From Paenibacillus sp. FSL H8-0537 (GTDB taxonomy: Bacteria > Bacillota > Bacilli > Paenibacillales > Paenibacillaceae), in NCBI RefSeq assembly GCF_038051995.1, contig NZ_CP150290.1, positions 5,384,001 to 5,448,000 on the forward strand: DNA of 64,000 nucleotides, in the 5' to 3' direction. A program made the position numbers and the translations under genes. Numbering within the stretch: the stretch's first letter is position 1; the number at the start of each line of letters is the position of its first letter. A model generated the notes under the pieces. It was given only the letters and a program-made list of their open reading frames with translations. It made no database searches and was not told the DNA's origin. This document shows positions 51,539-61,141 of the stretch, piece after piece.

Positions 51539-53335
51539 ATGCTTTTTTTTAATATTAAAACAAAATTATTTCTTGTGTTCGTGCTCGTCTCCATTGCCCC
51601 TATCATTGTTGTATCGATAAGCTCTTATCGAAGTTATACCAGGCTTGTCAACGAACAAACCTCATATGTCGCAGCAACAACGATCCAAAATTCAGTGAAG
51701 AGCATCGAGGACATTTTGCAAAATATTGATCGTATCTCAATCACTTTACTGCAGCAGTCATCGTCGACTACCGTGTATAACACCGTTAGCGATGAGCTGA
51801 GAGCACTGAATAAAACAAACGATCAATACGAAATTTTTATTACCCGAGCTCGACTCAAGCTTATTTTTGAAAACATTTTACTTGGTTATAATTACATTAA
51901 TGGCATTTATTTATTTACACCGGATGGAAAATCGATTAGCTACGGCAATGAAATGAAGCTGGATTATACACCACTTCAAGATCCGTGGTACATTGGTACG
52001 ATTCATTTAAAGGGTGGCCTATACATCGGAGAGGTTGGCAGCAAGCCATATATGCTTAGCGCCAAACCATCCATCAGCTTCTCGCGCGCACTCTACGATC
52101 CGAACAGCAACGAGTTTCTTGGCGTGTTTATGCTTGATTGCAGCATGGATTTATTTTCGGGCCTCAATCAGAATCCCGCGCCTGGCTTATCCAATATTTA
52201 TTTGGCTGATGGACAAGGCAGCATCATTTATGAAAGCGCAAGCAGAACAGCAGGAGGGAAGCTCCCTCCCCTGCTTCAAAAGCAGCTTGGTAGCCTGACC
52301 GGCTCGCTCCAGCAATTCAATGACTCCGGCATCTTGACAGTTATTCAGAAGGTTCCGAGCAACGATTGGAGCGTTATCGCTAGCATTTCGGTGGACAAGC
52401 TATACCAGGAATATGGCATTTCGCAAAAGCTAGTTATTTATGTAGCGGCTAGTTGCTCTGCTATCTTTCTGCTAGTATCTTTCGTTCTTTCCAATCTTAT
52501 TACGAAGCCGATTATTCGACTGGCGAAAATTATGCGTAAAAATAAAACACAGCGCTTCGTCCCCATCCACGCGGACGCCAGGCGGGTAGATGAAATTGGG
52601 ATCCTGTATCACGAATTTGATAAAATGATCCGTGATATTGACACGCATATACGCGAGAGCTACCAGAATCGGATTTTATCGTTGGATTCTCAAATGAAAG
52701 CGCTCGAAGCCCAAATTAACTCGCACTTCCTATACAACACGCTGGAGTCCATTAATAGCATAGCTGAAATCGAAGAGGTTGAGAGCATCGTAGTCATAAC
52801 GAAGGCGCTGGGTGATATGTTCAGATACAGCATCAAAACCGACAGCGAGCTCGTTAAAGCGGAAGAGGAGGTGCAGCATGTTGACAATTATATGGCGATT
52901 CAGCAAATTCGATATGGCGACAAAATCTCCTTTTACAAACACATTGATCCACAAATTCTTGAGCTGCGTATGCTTAAGCTGCTGCTTCAGCCACTTATTG
53001 AGAATGCCCTTTACCATGGACTTGAGAAAAAGCGCGGTAAAGGAAGCATCACGCTCAAAGGCTGGCTAGAGGAGGAGAGAGTTACGCTTCAAATTATTGA
53101 TGATGGCGTAGGAATGACGCCTCAACAGCTTGAGGAGCTTCAGAGGTTACTGTCCGAGCCGCCCGAATTCGTCTCTCTAGGGCAACGAAGCAAACAAAGC
53201 ATCGGCATTAAAAATGTACATTCCAGAATCGTCCTCTACTATGGCCACGAATACGGACTGGAAACAAAAAGCGTTAAGGATGAGGGCACTACGATTACCA
53301 TTTCCATACCAGCAAACCGAATTAAAGGAGGATAA
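51539..53335 (+). CDS. YesM-type sensor histidine kinase
   Basis: Membrane sensor kinase of 598 residues; ATG at 51539 with GGAGG 8 nt upstream. Order: N-terminal helix (VFVLVSIAPIIVVSISSY), extracellular Cache-like sensing domain (about 35-295), second helix (LVIYVAASCSAIFLLVSFVL), HAMP, then a His_kinase domain with SQMKALEAQINSHFLYNTLE (phospho-acceptor His near 396) and a HATPase domain with LLQPLIENALYHGLEKKRGK and IIDDGVGM. This is the YesM/LytS class. It is transcribed divergently from the sugar-binding gene and is followed after 5 nt by its response regulator. Likely senses an extracellular oligosaccharide, perhaps with the binding protein. Confidence 0.95.
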   Translation: MLFFNIKTKLFLVFVLVSIAPIIVVSISSYRSYTRLVNEQTSYVAATTIQNSVKSIEDILQNIDRISITLLQQSSSTTVYNTVSDELRALNKTNDQYEIFITRARLKLIFENILLGYNYINGIYLFTPDGKSISYGNEMKLDYTPLQDPWYIGTIHLKGGLYIGEVGSKPYMLSAKPSISFSRALYDPNSNEFLGVFMLDCSMDLFSGLNQNPAPGLSNIYLADGQGSIIYESASRTAGGKLPPLLQKQLGSLTGSLQQFNDSGILTVIQKVPSNDWSVIASISVDKLYQEYGISQKLVIYVAASCSAIFLLVSFVLSNLITKPIIRLAKIMRKNKTQRFVPIHADARRVDEIGILYHEFDKMIRDIDTHIRESYQNRILSLDSQMKALEAQINSHFLYNTLESINSIAEIEEVESIVVITKALGDMFRYSIKTDSELVKAEEEVQHVDNYMAIQQIRYGDKISFYKHIDPQILELRMLKLLLQPLIENALYHGLEKKRGKGSITLKGWLEEERVTLQIIDDGVGMTPQQLEELQRLLSEPPEFVSLGQRSKQSIGIKNVHSRIVLYYGHEYGLETKSVKDEGTTITISIPANRIKGG

Positions 53336-53340
53336 ACAGC

Positions 53341-54888
53341 ATGTACACCTACATCATTGTCGACGATGAGCCTCTTATACGCAAAGGACTGCTCAAAAAA
53401 ATCCAATCCTTCCACATACCTTTAACGTTTCTTGGCGAAGCAGACAACGGCTCGGATGCGCTTGGCCTAATTAAGGACTTAGACCCCGATATTATTTTGA
53501 CGGATATGCGTATGCCGGAGATGGACGGTAAATCGTTAATGAAGCACATCCATGAACAGTACCCGGACAAAAAAATAATCGTCATTAGCGGATATTCCGA
53601 CTTTGAATATATGCAGGTGGCCATCTCTGCCAAGGTAATTGGCTACCTGCTGAAGCCTTTCAGCCGCGAGGAGATTCATCGCACGCTTCAATTGGCGATT
53701 GAAGCCATAGACCAGCATCGCTCTGTCAAGCTGGAGGTCATGCAGAAAACGGTAGAGAATGAAGAAATCAGCTTGAAATCGGACATTCAGCTCCTGCTGA
53801 ATGTCATTCTTAGCATTCATCAAACGGACCAGCTCCCTGTATTCTCCTCCAAGACGCTTGCCACGTTGGTCGAGCAAGCCCATTACATGCTGTTGACGCT
53901 GTATTCACCACAGCCGCTCGCTGTGGAACAGCTGCCTGTCTTGCGCGCCTCTCTCTATATCCCCCACCCACAAAGCGCCAACCTTGCCTTTGTACTTTTG
54001 ACCTTCCGTCACGGGGAGAGTGAGCGTGCAATGCTAGGGCACGCTGAACTTACGGCCAAACAGCTTATTGAACAGGCAGGCTCCAAGGGTGGGGGAGCAA
54101 GCTGCATCGGGGTAAGTATGGTCAAGCCTTCACTTGCTGCGCTCAGACAAGCACATCAGGAATCCATAGCTGCGCTGAACAAACGATCCGTTACCGACTT
54201 CGGCAAATGCTATTTCTACAGCACGGCTTCACAAGCGAGCACTGTCGTCATCTGGAGCAAATCACACGAGCTGCTATTTTTTATCGAATCGGGAAATGTT
54301 TCCAAAACAACAGAGCTTGTGCTGGATTTCTTTGCCTTCTTTATTCGACAGCCCGATGTGACAATCGACCAATTGAAAGAGCAGAGCCGCGATATCATAA
54401 TGGAGGTCAAAAAAATATTGTCTGCTTATTTGCAAACCGATGTGATTAGCTCCTCCTCCTCCAGCCTTGAGTCGGTGCTGAGCATCTCCTTTGACATCGA
54501 AGCGATTAAGGAATACATGCTCAAAGTGTTGACAGGCATTGCCGGGCTGCTGAAGGAACGCTCTGCCTACTCCTCCGATCACGTGATTGATAATATTAAA
54601 AAATATATTCATAATCATTACACACAAGATTTAACACTGGAGCGGGTATCCTCCCTTTTCTACTTAAATCCAAGCTATTTAAGCTATTTGTTTAAAGAGA
54701 AGACAGCGGAGAATTTCACCGACTACATCAACAAACTGAGAATCGAGCAAGCCAAAAAGCTGCTTAGAACTACGAATGACAAAGTATACAAAATCGCCAA
54801 GGAGCTTGGCTACGATAATCCTAAATATTTTTTTCGCGTATTCAAAAAAATGACGGGTACAACGCCGGAAAACTTTCGCAATGGCTGA
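53341..54888 (+). CDS. YesN-type AraC-family response regulator
   Basis: 515-residue response regulator paired with the upstream kinase. Receiver domain about 1-125 with YIIVDDEPLIRKGL, DIILTDMRMPEMDG (phosphorylated Asp near 55) and the Lys in GYLLKPF. A middle region (about 130-400) of unknown fold is typical of YesN proteins. The C-terminal AraC domain carries two helix-turn-helices: LTLERVSSLFYLNPSYLSYL and YKIAKELGYDNPKYFFRVFK, ending MTGTTPENFR. ATG at 53341 behind AAAGGAGG. It probably activates the binding-protein operon and the GH3 gene, whose promoters share a direct repeat. Confidence 0.95.
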   Translation: MYTYIIVDDEPLIRKGLLKKIQSFHIPLTFLGEADNGSDALGLIKDLDPDIILTDMRMPEMDGKSLMKHIHEQYPDKKIIVISGYSDFEYMQVAISAKVIGYLLKPFSREEIHRTLQLAIEAIDQHRSVKLEVMQKTVENEEISLKSDIQLLLNVILSIHQTDQLPVFSSKTLATLVEQAHYMLLTLYSPQPLAVEQLPVLRASLYIPHPQSANLAFVLLTFRHGESERAMLGHAELTAKQLIEQAGSKGGGASCIGVSMVKPSLAALRQAHQESIAALNKRSVTDFGKCYFYSTASQASTVVIWSKSHELLFFIESGNVSKTTELVLDFFAFFIRQPDVTIDQLKEQSRDIIMEVKKILSAYLQTDVISSSSSSLESVLSISFDIEAIKEYMLKVLTGIAGLLKERSAYSSDHVIDNIKKYIHNHYTQDLTLERVSSLFYLNPSYLSYLFKEKTAENFTDYINKLRIEQAKKLLRTTNDKVYKIAKELGYDNPKYFFRVFKKMTGTTPENFRNG

Positions 54889-54916
54889 CAAGGCTGCCTA
54901 AACTAACTAAACGCCA

Positions 54917-54967
54917 AACAGGCACTGCCCCATCTCGAACGAGCTTGGGTACAGCGCCTGTTTTCAT
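54917..54967 (+). terminator. Terminator after the response-regulator gene
   Basis: AACAGGC.CTG..CC pairs with GG..CAG.GCCTGTT across 54917-54963 with TTTTCATTTT after it. Confidence 0.78.
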
Positions 54968-55017
54968 TTTATGTTGATGCTCTACTTGTATTTACTTCAT
55001 GCTTCTTACAGACTGCC

Positions 55018-55059
55018 AGTTACAGCTTGCTAGTTACAGCTTGCTAGTTACAGCCTCAT
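55018..55059. repeat. Tandem 14-bp repeat at the 3' end of the GH3 gene
   Basis: AGTTACAGCTTGCT occurs at 55018 and 55032, with a third, diverged copy from 55046 (AGTTACAGCCTCAT). The last copy encodes the protein's C-terminus and stop; the others duplicate that stop region. Probably slippage. Confidence 0.75.
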
Positions 55060-58000
55060 ACGTTCTAAGCGCAACCGCGGCAAGCTCTGCACGTGTCAGT
55101 GTAGCAGCACCAAGCAGACGGCCATCTGGAGTGCCTTTGAAGATACCGTATTTTACAGCTACAGCCATCGCATTACGTTTGTCGTTCGACAGCTTCGCAG
55201 CATCCTTAAAGTCTGCAAGCAGCGCACTGGCTTCTGAAGCGCTTAGCTCTGTATCAAATCCCGCGTAGGCCAGAGCATTCGTTAAAATCTCTGCCATAGA
55301 CTCGCGCGTTATCGCTTTTTCAGCTTGAAAGGCTGCGCTCTCGATAAGTCCTGCATCAGATGCGGATCTTACTACAGCGTCATACCACTTCGTATCACCT
55401 GCTTTCTGTTCAGGTGTTAGACCAAGCACATTCAGAGCCACCATCAGTGTTTGGGCGGCAGTCGTGGATGCCGCAGGCTTCATTTGTGTCTCGGATACGC
55501 CATTAATCAGCAGTAGTCCATTCGCTTTTTCTATATTGTGGGCGAACCATGCGCTTCCTGGAACATCGGTGAATCGGCGCGTGGAGCTCACTATTACATA
55601 GGTTCCGCTTGATGATACAAGCGCTTTAATGACCGTATTTCCATCCTGATCGATCGTTGCCTTGCTTGGTACCGGCGTAAGCTTGCCATCTGCACCGACC
55701 AAGGCCAAGGTTAGTTCACTTTGACCAGTCTGTTTTCCCGCATTCACTGTTGCCTCTGCGTAGTTTCCTTGTTTCCCCGAAACGGTGATGGCGACCGCTT
55801 CACCTGTCACTTTCACGCCTGCTTTGCTGATTTTTGCAACTTTAGCGGCATCGCTTTCCGAGCCCGGAGCAACCATAACTGCCGTTGGCGTTGCAGCTGC
55901 GCTTGGCGTCGGGGTTGCTGTTGGCGTAGGCGTTGGAACAACTGTGCCCGAACCTGATGTACCCGTAGACGTCGTAGGTGTCGTCGTAGGCGTCGGTGCT
56001 GCCGTTGCCGTAAAGGCCAGACTGTCAATGCGAATATCAGGTGCTTTGAATACCACATACAGATCATGGATACCAGTTAAATTGTCCAGACTTACATCCA
56101 CTTCTACATCAGTATAGCCAAGCTCTTTTACCTGAACATTGGCATTATTAATTTTGTAAGCGTTCATTTGTGTTTGCGGTACTGTGATGGTCGCAATTGG
56201 CGCGCTGCTTGGAGAATCCGCATGAAGCGTAATGACTCCGCCTGCCGCATCCGATGCAACAGAGGCTTTCACCTTGTTCACTCCTGTCAAACTAACCTTT
56301 GGAAGAGCTACCCACGAGTCATTTTGTTTGGATGTAACGGCATAGTAGCCGCCAACTACCGCTTTCTCCTTCAATTCAGCAGCAGTATGAGCTTTGGATA
56401 CCTCATGATACACAACCTCATTAGCTGCATAGGCATGGTCAAATACGTTGAAAGGCTGCGCCAGTGAAAGCTGGGCAAGCGACTGTCCTTGTACATGGAC
56501 CGTATGCTGCGCCTTAATATCGGAGGAAGATGAGCCAAGCTCAAGCGTATAGTCACCGTTCTCTACAATAAATTGATTGCTGTTCACATCCCAGATGCCG
56601 AAGTCCTTCGGATCAACTGTAAGCTCCACTGTTCTACTTTCACCTGGTGCAATGTATACCTTTTCGAACGATGCAAGCTGCTTCTGCGGCGCATGGCTGC
56701 CATAGCTCGCATTGTTGTTTTTCACGTATAGCTGTACGACCTCTGAGGTTGCCACAGCCCCATCATTTCTGACTTGTACGGATACCGTGAAGGGTTCATT
56801 GCCACTAACGCTTGACGGAGCGGACAAGCCCTTGTATGAAAATGAGCTGTATGACAGCCCGTAGCCGAAGGAATACGTCACCGGTGCCTTCGTATACATG
56901 TAGGTAAGCTCGGACTCGATTGGATCAGCATTCGTCATATCCAGTTGGAAGCGCGGGTCGATGTCATCGAGCGTCGTCGTTTTGTTGCCCTCCGGGATGA
57001 CGTACTTGTTAATAGTCGGGAAGACTGACATATCCTTATACCATGTTGAGGTCAAACGACCTGTAGGCGCATAATCACCATAGAGCACCTGAGCAAGCGC
57101 ATAGGAGTCGTATTGCCCGCCATACGGCTGGTATACAATCGCCGATACATTCGGATTATTCTGGATCTCCTCCAATCCAACAGGGAAGCTTGTCTTGACA
57201 ACTACGACCGTCTTTTTCCCCTTGGCGGCAAATGCGGAGGAAACCTTGTCTACCAGCTTGTAATCAGCGTCACCCATGTTCAAGCTTGAGCGCTCATTGC
57301 CTTCCCCTGCGCTATGACGGGGAACCGCGCCAACGAATACGACGGCATAGTCATCAATGTCAGCTCGCGCGGCTGCTTCTGCACCGACCTCTTGAACAAC
57401 TGTCTTCTCAAACTTGACAGCATCAGGGCGGACAGCTGCATTAGCCTTCGTTCCAAGAGGGTCGGCAGCGGTTTTGAGTGAGGCATCGTCACCCGTTGTA
57501 ACGAAGCGGCCGTTGCTATAGTAAAAGTTTGTGAAGTCTCCAGAGAATCCCGTGCGGTAACCGTTGGCTACGAGTGAAACCGTATCATCAGCATTCGATT
57601 CCATACGCAGTCTTGGCGGAATAACGCTGGTTTCTCCCACCATCTCTGCAAGGTTCCAGTCGTTTGCAGTCAAGTTGAGCTTTGTGCCATCCGTATTGCC
57701 CACTGCCGTACTCCCAGCTGCTGGTGATGTTACCCAACGATTGTTGTAAAGCGACAACAAGCTTGAACCTTCTTGTCCCCAATCATAAACCTGGAACAAC
57801 TGCGCTGGATTTTGCGGATCGACAGCTTCTGCCGACATGATGAGTGCAGATCCCTGCTCCATCGCATTAGGCTGATCGACATCAGCTTTAATGGTTTGAC
57901 CATTCAGCTTGGAAGTCAAGGCGATAACCTCGCTGCCATTCGTATAATGAACATGGTTGGCTCCATTCGCCTTAATTATGGAAAGCAACGGCGAGTTGCC

Positions 58001-59458
58001 CGAGTTAGCAATATCCGTTGGCGTAACACCTACCGAATAAACTGTTTTGAACCGAGAGTCCGCGTAAATGCCCGATACGGCAGCATTTTGGTTTTTGACA
58101 AGCGGCAATGTACCGTCGTTTTTCAATAACACAATGCTTTCCTGTGCTGCATTCAGTGCAACCTCCTGATGCTCAGCATCCTTGTACGAAGCTGCCGGAA
58201 TCTGCCGGACATCCTTGGCATCCTGTGCGAAGGGGTACATGGTTGGAATACCGTTCTCATCCGTTTCATTGAAAATACCAAGACGAACGAGCTGATTTAC
58301 ATGGGGGCGAGCTGCTTCAATTAAGTCCTCGGTCGTAATGCCGTATTCGTTTTGCTCGACCAGCGCAACAAGCTCAGCCACGTCAATATTGGCATTGTCA
58401 ACCGATGGAGATGGACGGCCAGCACTCGCCTTCGCCATTGCCATCAACAGCGTTGCATGCGCACGATCCACCGCATAATTATTATCGTAGCCATTGCCTA
58501 ATTGATTTCCTGTGGAAACATGCTGATCGCCGTTAAAATCCGGCGAGCTATATACGCCGTATTTCGAAAATTCGTTAGCATGAAGCTGGAGCGGCGACAA
58601 AATATTTGGAATCCCATTCGTTCGGCCAAACGAGGTCATGACTCCGGCCACCGCTCCCGACTCCAGCCCCTTGAGCGCACTTTTAGTTTGGTATTCGAAC
58701 ATCGCTCTCGCCCCAGCGCTATTGCTCGCCGATTGGCGGAACCATTGTGCATTATAGACCGAATAGTGCTTGGTTCCAACCGCCGCACGCATCCAGAAGC
58801 CATCATTCGTTGCGGGCTGGTCGATACCGCTCAGGCCGGTAGCCATTTTATCAATGAGCGTACCCGCCATGTAAGCGTCCTCAGCAAAACCCTCATCAAA
58901 GCGACCGCTAAGCGGATTAATCCGCAAATCGCTGACCACAGTAAAAGCTACGCTCGCAGAGGCATTAGCTCCTCCATGAATATTGGATTCACCTTGCTTT
59001 ACCTTGAGCTGACTAATCTTCTCGTTGCCAATAACCTTGCCAATCTCACCAAGCAATTCCTTGTTCCAGGTCTGGCCCATGCCAACCAAAGCAGGAAAAT
59101 CGGTAGAAATGCCCTGTACATTATCAGCAGCAGACAGAGCACCCGGAATAACATTACCTGCATGAGCCCCTCTCTTCAATGTATAATGATTGCGAGAGCC
59201 AGTAACGTACACGGCCGGTCCTTCAAGACCGGTATAATTAAAATAAGTATCCACGAAATCATCCAAATGCTCCGGGTTACCGTCGAACAACGGCATGCCG
59301 TTGAATACCCCTCCGCTTTGTGTTTTGAATACGACTGTCGTTTCCGCCGCATAGGACACCGGGCCAATTTGCGTCATTAAGCCTGCCGTAATAGTTATAA
59401 CGGTAAAAACAGACAATACCCTTTTTCCCAATCTCTTTCCATTCTGTAATTTAACCAT
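55034..59458 (-). CDS. Cell-surface glycoside hydrolase family 3 with CBM-like region and C-terminal SLH domains
   Basis: 1474-residue exported glycosidase; ATG at 59458 with GGGAGG 7 nt upstream. Signal peptide (KRVLSVFTVITITAGLMTQI to SYAAE). GH3 barrel about 40-430: MGQTWNKELLGEIG, AVGTKHYSVYNAQW, and YSSPDFNGDQ, where the Asp aligns with the GH3 nucleophile (usual SDW). GH3 C-domain about 450-860 with ESIVLLKNDGTLPL and YGLSYSSFSYKGL, split by an inserted beta-rich region. Fibronectin-III-like domain (FTVSVQVRNDGAVATSEVVQ), a CBM6-like region, a Pro/Thr-rich linker, and three SLH modules (FTDVPGSAWFAHNIEKANGL onward) that anchor it to the wall polymer. Substrate not readable; context suggests glucosides bearing rhamnose. 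Confidence 0.9.
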   Translation of the reverse strand: MVKLQNGKRLGKRVLSVFTVITITAGLMTQIGPVSYAAETTVVFKTQSGGVFNGMPLFDGNPEHLDDFVDTYFNYTGLEGPAVYVTGSRNHYTLKRGAHAGNVIPGALSAADNVQGISTDFPALVGMGQTWNKELLGEIGKVIGNEKISQLKVKQGESNIHGGANASASVAFTVVSDLRINPLSGRFDEGFAEDAYMAGTLIDKMATGLSGIDQPATNDGFWMRAAVGTKHYSVYNAQWFRQSASNSAGARAMFEYQTKSALKGLESGAVAGVMTSFGRTNGIPNILSPLQLHANEFSKYGVYSSPDFNGDQHVSTGNQLGNGYDNNYAVDRAHATLLMAMAKASAGRPSPSVDNANIDVAELVALVEQNEYGITTEDLIEAARPHVNQLVRLGIFNETDENGIPTMYPFAQDAKDVRQIPAASYKDAEHQEVALNAAQESIVLLKNDGTLPLVKNQNAAVSGIYADSRFKTVYSVGVTPTDIANSGNSPLLSIIKANGANHVHYTNGSEVIALTSKLNGQTIKADVDQPNAMEQGSALIMSAEAVDPQNPAQLFQVYDWGQEGSSLLSLYNNRWVTSPAAGSTAVGNTDGTKLNLTANDWNLAEMVGETSVIPPRLRMESNADDTVSLVANGYRTGFSGDFTNFYYSNGRFVTTGDDASLKTAADPLGTKANAAVRPDAVKFEKTVVQEVGAEAAARADIDDYAVVFVGAVPRHSAGEGNERSSLNMGDADYKLVDKVSSAFAAKGKKTVVVVKTSFPVGLEEIQNNPNVSAIVYQPYGGQYDSYALAQVLYGDYAPTGRLTSTWYKDMSVFPTINKYVIPEGNKTTTLDDIDPRFQLDMTNADPIESELTYMYTKAPVTYSFGYGLSYSSFSYKGLSAPSSVSGNEPFTVSVQVRNDGAVATSEVVQLYVKNNNASYGSHAPQKQLASFEKVYIAPGESRTVELTVDPKDFGIWDVNSNQFIVENGDYTLELGSSSSDIKAQHTVHVQGQSLAQLSLAQPFNVFDHAYAANEVVYHEVSKAHTAAELKEKAVVGGYYAVTSKQNDSWVALPKVSLTGVNKVKASVASDAAGGVITLHADSPSSAPIATITVPQTQMNAYKINNANVQVKELGYTDVEVDVSLDNLTGIHDLYVVFKAPDIRIDSLAFTATAAPTPTTTPTTSTGTSGSGTVVPTPTPTATPTPSAAATPTAVMVAPGSESDAAKVAKISKAGVKVTGEAVAITVSGKQGNYAEATVNAGKQTGQSELTLALVGADGKLTPVPSKATIDQDGNTVIKALVSSSGTYVIVSSTRRFTDVPGSAWFAHNIEKANGLLLINGVSETQMKPAASTTAAQTLMVALNVLGLTPEQKAGDTKWYDAVVRSASDAGLIESAAFQAEKAITRESMAEILTNALAYAGFDTELSASEASALLADFKDAAKLSNDKRNAMAVAVKYGIFKGTPDGRLLGAATLTRAELAAVALRTYEAVTSKL

Positions 59459-59482
59459 CTTTTTTCCTCCCTCTCTATATAA

Positions 59483-59496
59483 AGAAATCGCTTTCA
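59483..59496 (-). promoter_or_regulatory. Candidate cre (CcpA) site for the GH3 gene
   Basis: TGAAAGCGATTTCT on the minus strand fits the catabolite-responsive element pattern (TGWAANCGNTNNCW). It lies 16 bp downstream of the -10 at 59512, a roadblock position for carbon catabolite repression. Confidence 0.6.
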
Positions 59497-59511
59497 CGAT
59501 AACCTGAACTT

Positions 59512-59558
59512 ATTATAGCTGTGGTGGCAGTACACTTTGTTTTTACGTTGTAGTGCAG
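59512..59558 (-). promoter_or_regulatory. Promoter of the GH3 gene with paired operator sites
   Basis: Minus strand: CTGCAC (59553-59558) and CTGCCA (59525-59530), starts 28 bp apart, then TATAAT (59512-59517) 13 bp after the second site. Same geometry as the binding-protein promoter. No -35 match, so an activator is expected. The remaining interval 59560-59822 shows no gene. Confidence 0.68.
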
Positions 59559-59822
59559 TATTTTTAGTTTGTGAAAAATTTTATTATGCAGCATGATGCG
59601 CAATAATGACCAACTCAGGCGTAGTCCTACTAGCCTAACCTACGTGCTCGAATTCCGAAGCGCAGAAAAATCGTACTGTTCAAATCGAGCTTGAAAATCG
59701 CAAATAACCAAGGAAGGAATTCCCCCCTTGGGCAAATTAAATATTTAAAAGTAGCCTTCCATCACATTAATAGCGAAAAACCGATATCCCTGTGTTTATA
59801 TTATATTTACATGCAGGTTACT

Positions 59823-60569
59823 CTACACGAGCTTCAACGAACCCAGAATCGTCCACAACCCCGAGAGGATGATAAGCCACAAGGTCAGCTTTTTAAACAG
59901 CTGGTCATCTAGCTTTTTGATCGCTATAATGCCAATGAAAACACCGATTAACATGCTTGGGACAAATAGCGATGTGTACATCATCACTTTGGGAGTCAGC
60001 AGGCCGCTATAATAAAATGTACCGATTGTGATCATGTTTAAAATAACGCCGTAAACCGTGATGTTGGCTCTAAATTCATTTTTGCTGTATCCCTGATTGG
60101 ATAAAAACAAAGCAACCGGAGGACCGCTGAGCGAGATGCTTCCATTTAATAACCCACTTGTCATGCCGATAGGTATAAAAGCGATTTTATCATTACGGAC
60201 AGGGAAGGATTTCCCTGATAATAGTATGCCGGCAAAAGCAATAATTAATATTCCCGTAAAGCCTTTTAAAAGATCTGCACGGAGATAGACCAGCAAAAAG
60301 GTTCCCAGCGGGGCAGCCAATAGGCTGGAAAGGATTAATATCCATATTTTCTGAATGGCTACATGCCGCCAACTATTTAGGAGTACGATAATATTTGTAC
60401 ATAGACTGAGGATGACAACGATCGGAACGACCTCTTGCAGCGGAATCATTTTCACCAAAAAAGGCATGGTAACTAACGCGAAGCCAAAGCTCGTTAATCC
60501 TTGAACAAACCCCGCTGCCAGCACAATAAATATGCCTATGATGAGAAACATATTGATTTCAATGTCCAT
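59823..60569 (-). CDS. TauE/SafE-family membrane permease
   Basis: Probable sulfite/organosulfonate-type anion exporter, 248 residues with about eight helices. FVQGLTSFGFALVTMPFLVK and SGLLNGSISLSGPPVALFLS are the two signature repeats of the TauE/SafE (DUF81) family. ATG at 60569 with AAGGAG 6 nt upstream. No metabolic neighbour hints at the substrate. Confidence 0.9.
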   Translation of the reverse strand: MDIEINMFLIIGIFIVLAAGFVQGLTSFGFALVTMPFLVKMIPLQEVVPIVVILSLCTNIIVLLNSWRHVAIQKIWILILSSLLAAPLGTFLLVYLRADLLKGFTGILIIAFAGILLSGKSFPVRNDKIAFIPIGMTSGLLNGSISLSGPPVALFLSNQGYSKNEFRANITVYGVILNMITIGTFYYSGLLTPKVMMYTSLFVPSMLIGVFIGIIAIKKLDDQLFKKLTLWLIILSGLWTILGSLKLV

Positions 60570-60599
60570 AAAAGCTCCTTATGCTCCAAAAATGAGCCA

Positions 60600-61099
60600 T
60601 TAGTCGAAGCGCTGGGCTTCCTTCCATTGGCCCTTATCATATTTCTGTTTCTTGTTTTTATATAATCTTGTACCGAATTGCTCCGTTGGCGGTATTACCC
60701 GAATGATACGGTTCGCCTCGATTGATTTCGTTAATACGATTTGGTAGTCCTCAAGTATGTATGCCATACGGATCTCTCGCCAATTCGCCAAACAATTGTG
60801 TTTTTCATTTGTTCCCCTAGCCGGGCTAGCGTTGCTATAGGCTTCTCAAATCTATCACCTGATGTAGCCCCTATAAAATGATTAAAATAAGCTGGTAAAT
60901 CCTGCTCTTGCACTCTGAAAATAAAACCGTTATATCGCTTGCCATCTCTTTTGAAGCTCTTCAATGCCTTCATCCACCAGCGATCCAAAGAAAGATGTCC
61001 CGTCACTGGGAAACAGTACACTCCGTTTTGACTTTTTGCTATTCCATTTTTCAAAATATTTTTTGTGTTGCTTACTGGTGACCAGTGAACGACAAGCAT
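60600..61099 (-). pseudogene. Frameshifted hypothetical gene (two halves)
   Basis: Starts at the ATG at 61099 (GGGAGG upstream) with MLVVHWSPVSNTKNILKNGI, YCFPVTGHLSLDRWWMKAL and NGFIFRVQEQDLPAYFNHFI, then changes frame near 60773-60779. The other frame continues with YILEDYQIVLTKSIEANRII and RVIPPTEQFGTRLY to 60600. Removing one GA from a GAGAGA run joins them as ...IGEIRMAYILEDYQ in one protein of about 165 residues. So the gene is probably broken by a 2-bp slippage insertion, unless it is a sequencing error. Family not recognised by name. Confidence 0.72.
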
Positions 61100-61141
61100 T
61101 GGGTTTCCTCCCGGTCGTTAAATCATGCCTAAGCTCATCTT

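Noticed and set aside
55785..56117. Plus-strand ORF rich in Val/Gly opposite the GH3 linker
   Set aside because: It mirrors the Pro/Thr-rich linker codons of the GH3 gene and has no independent support.
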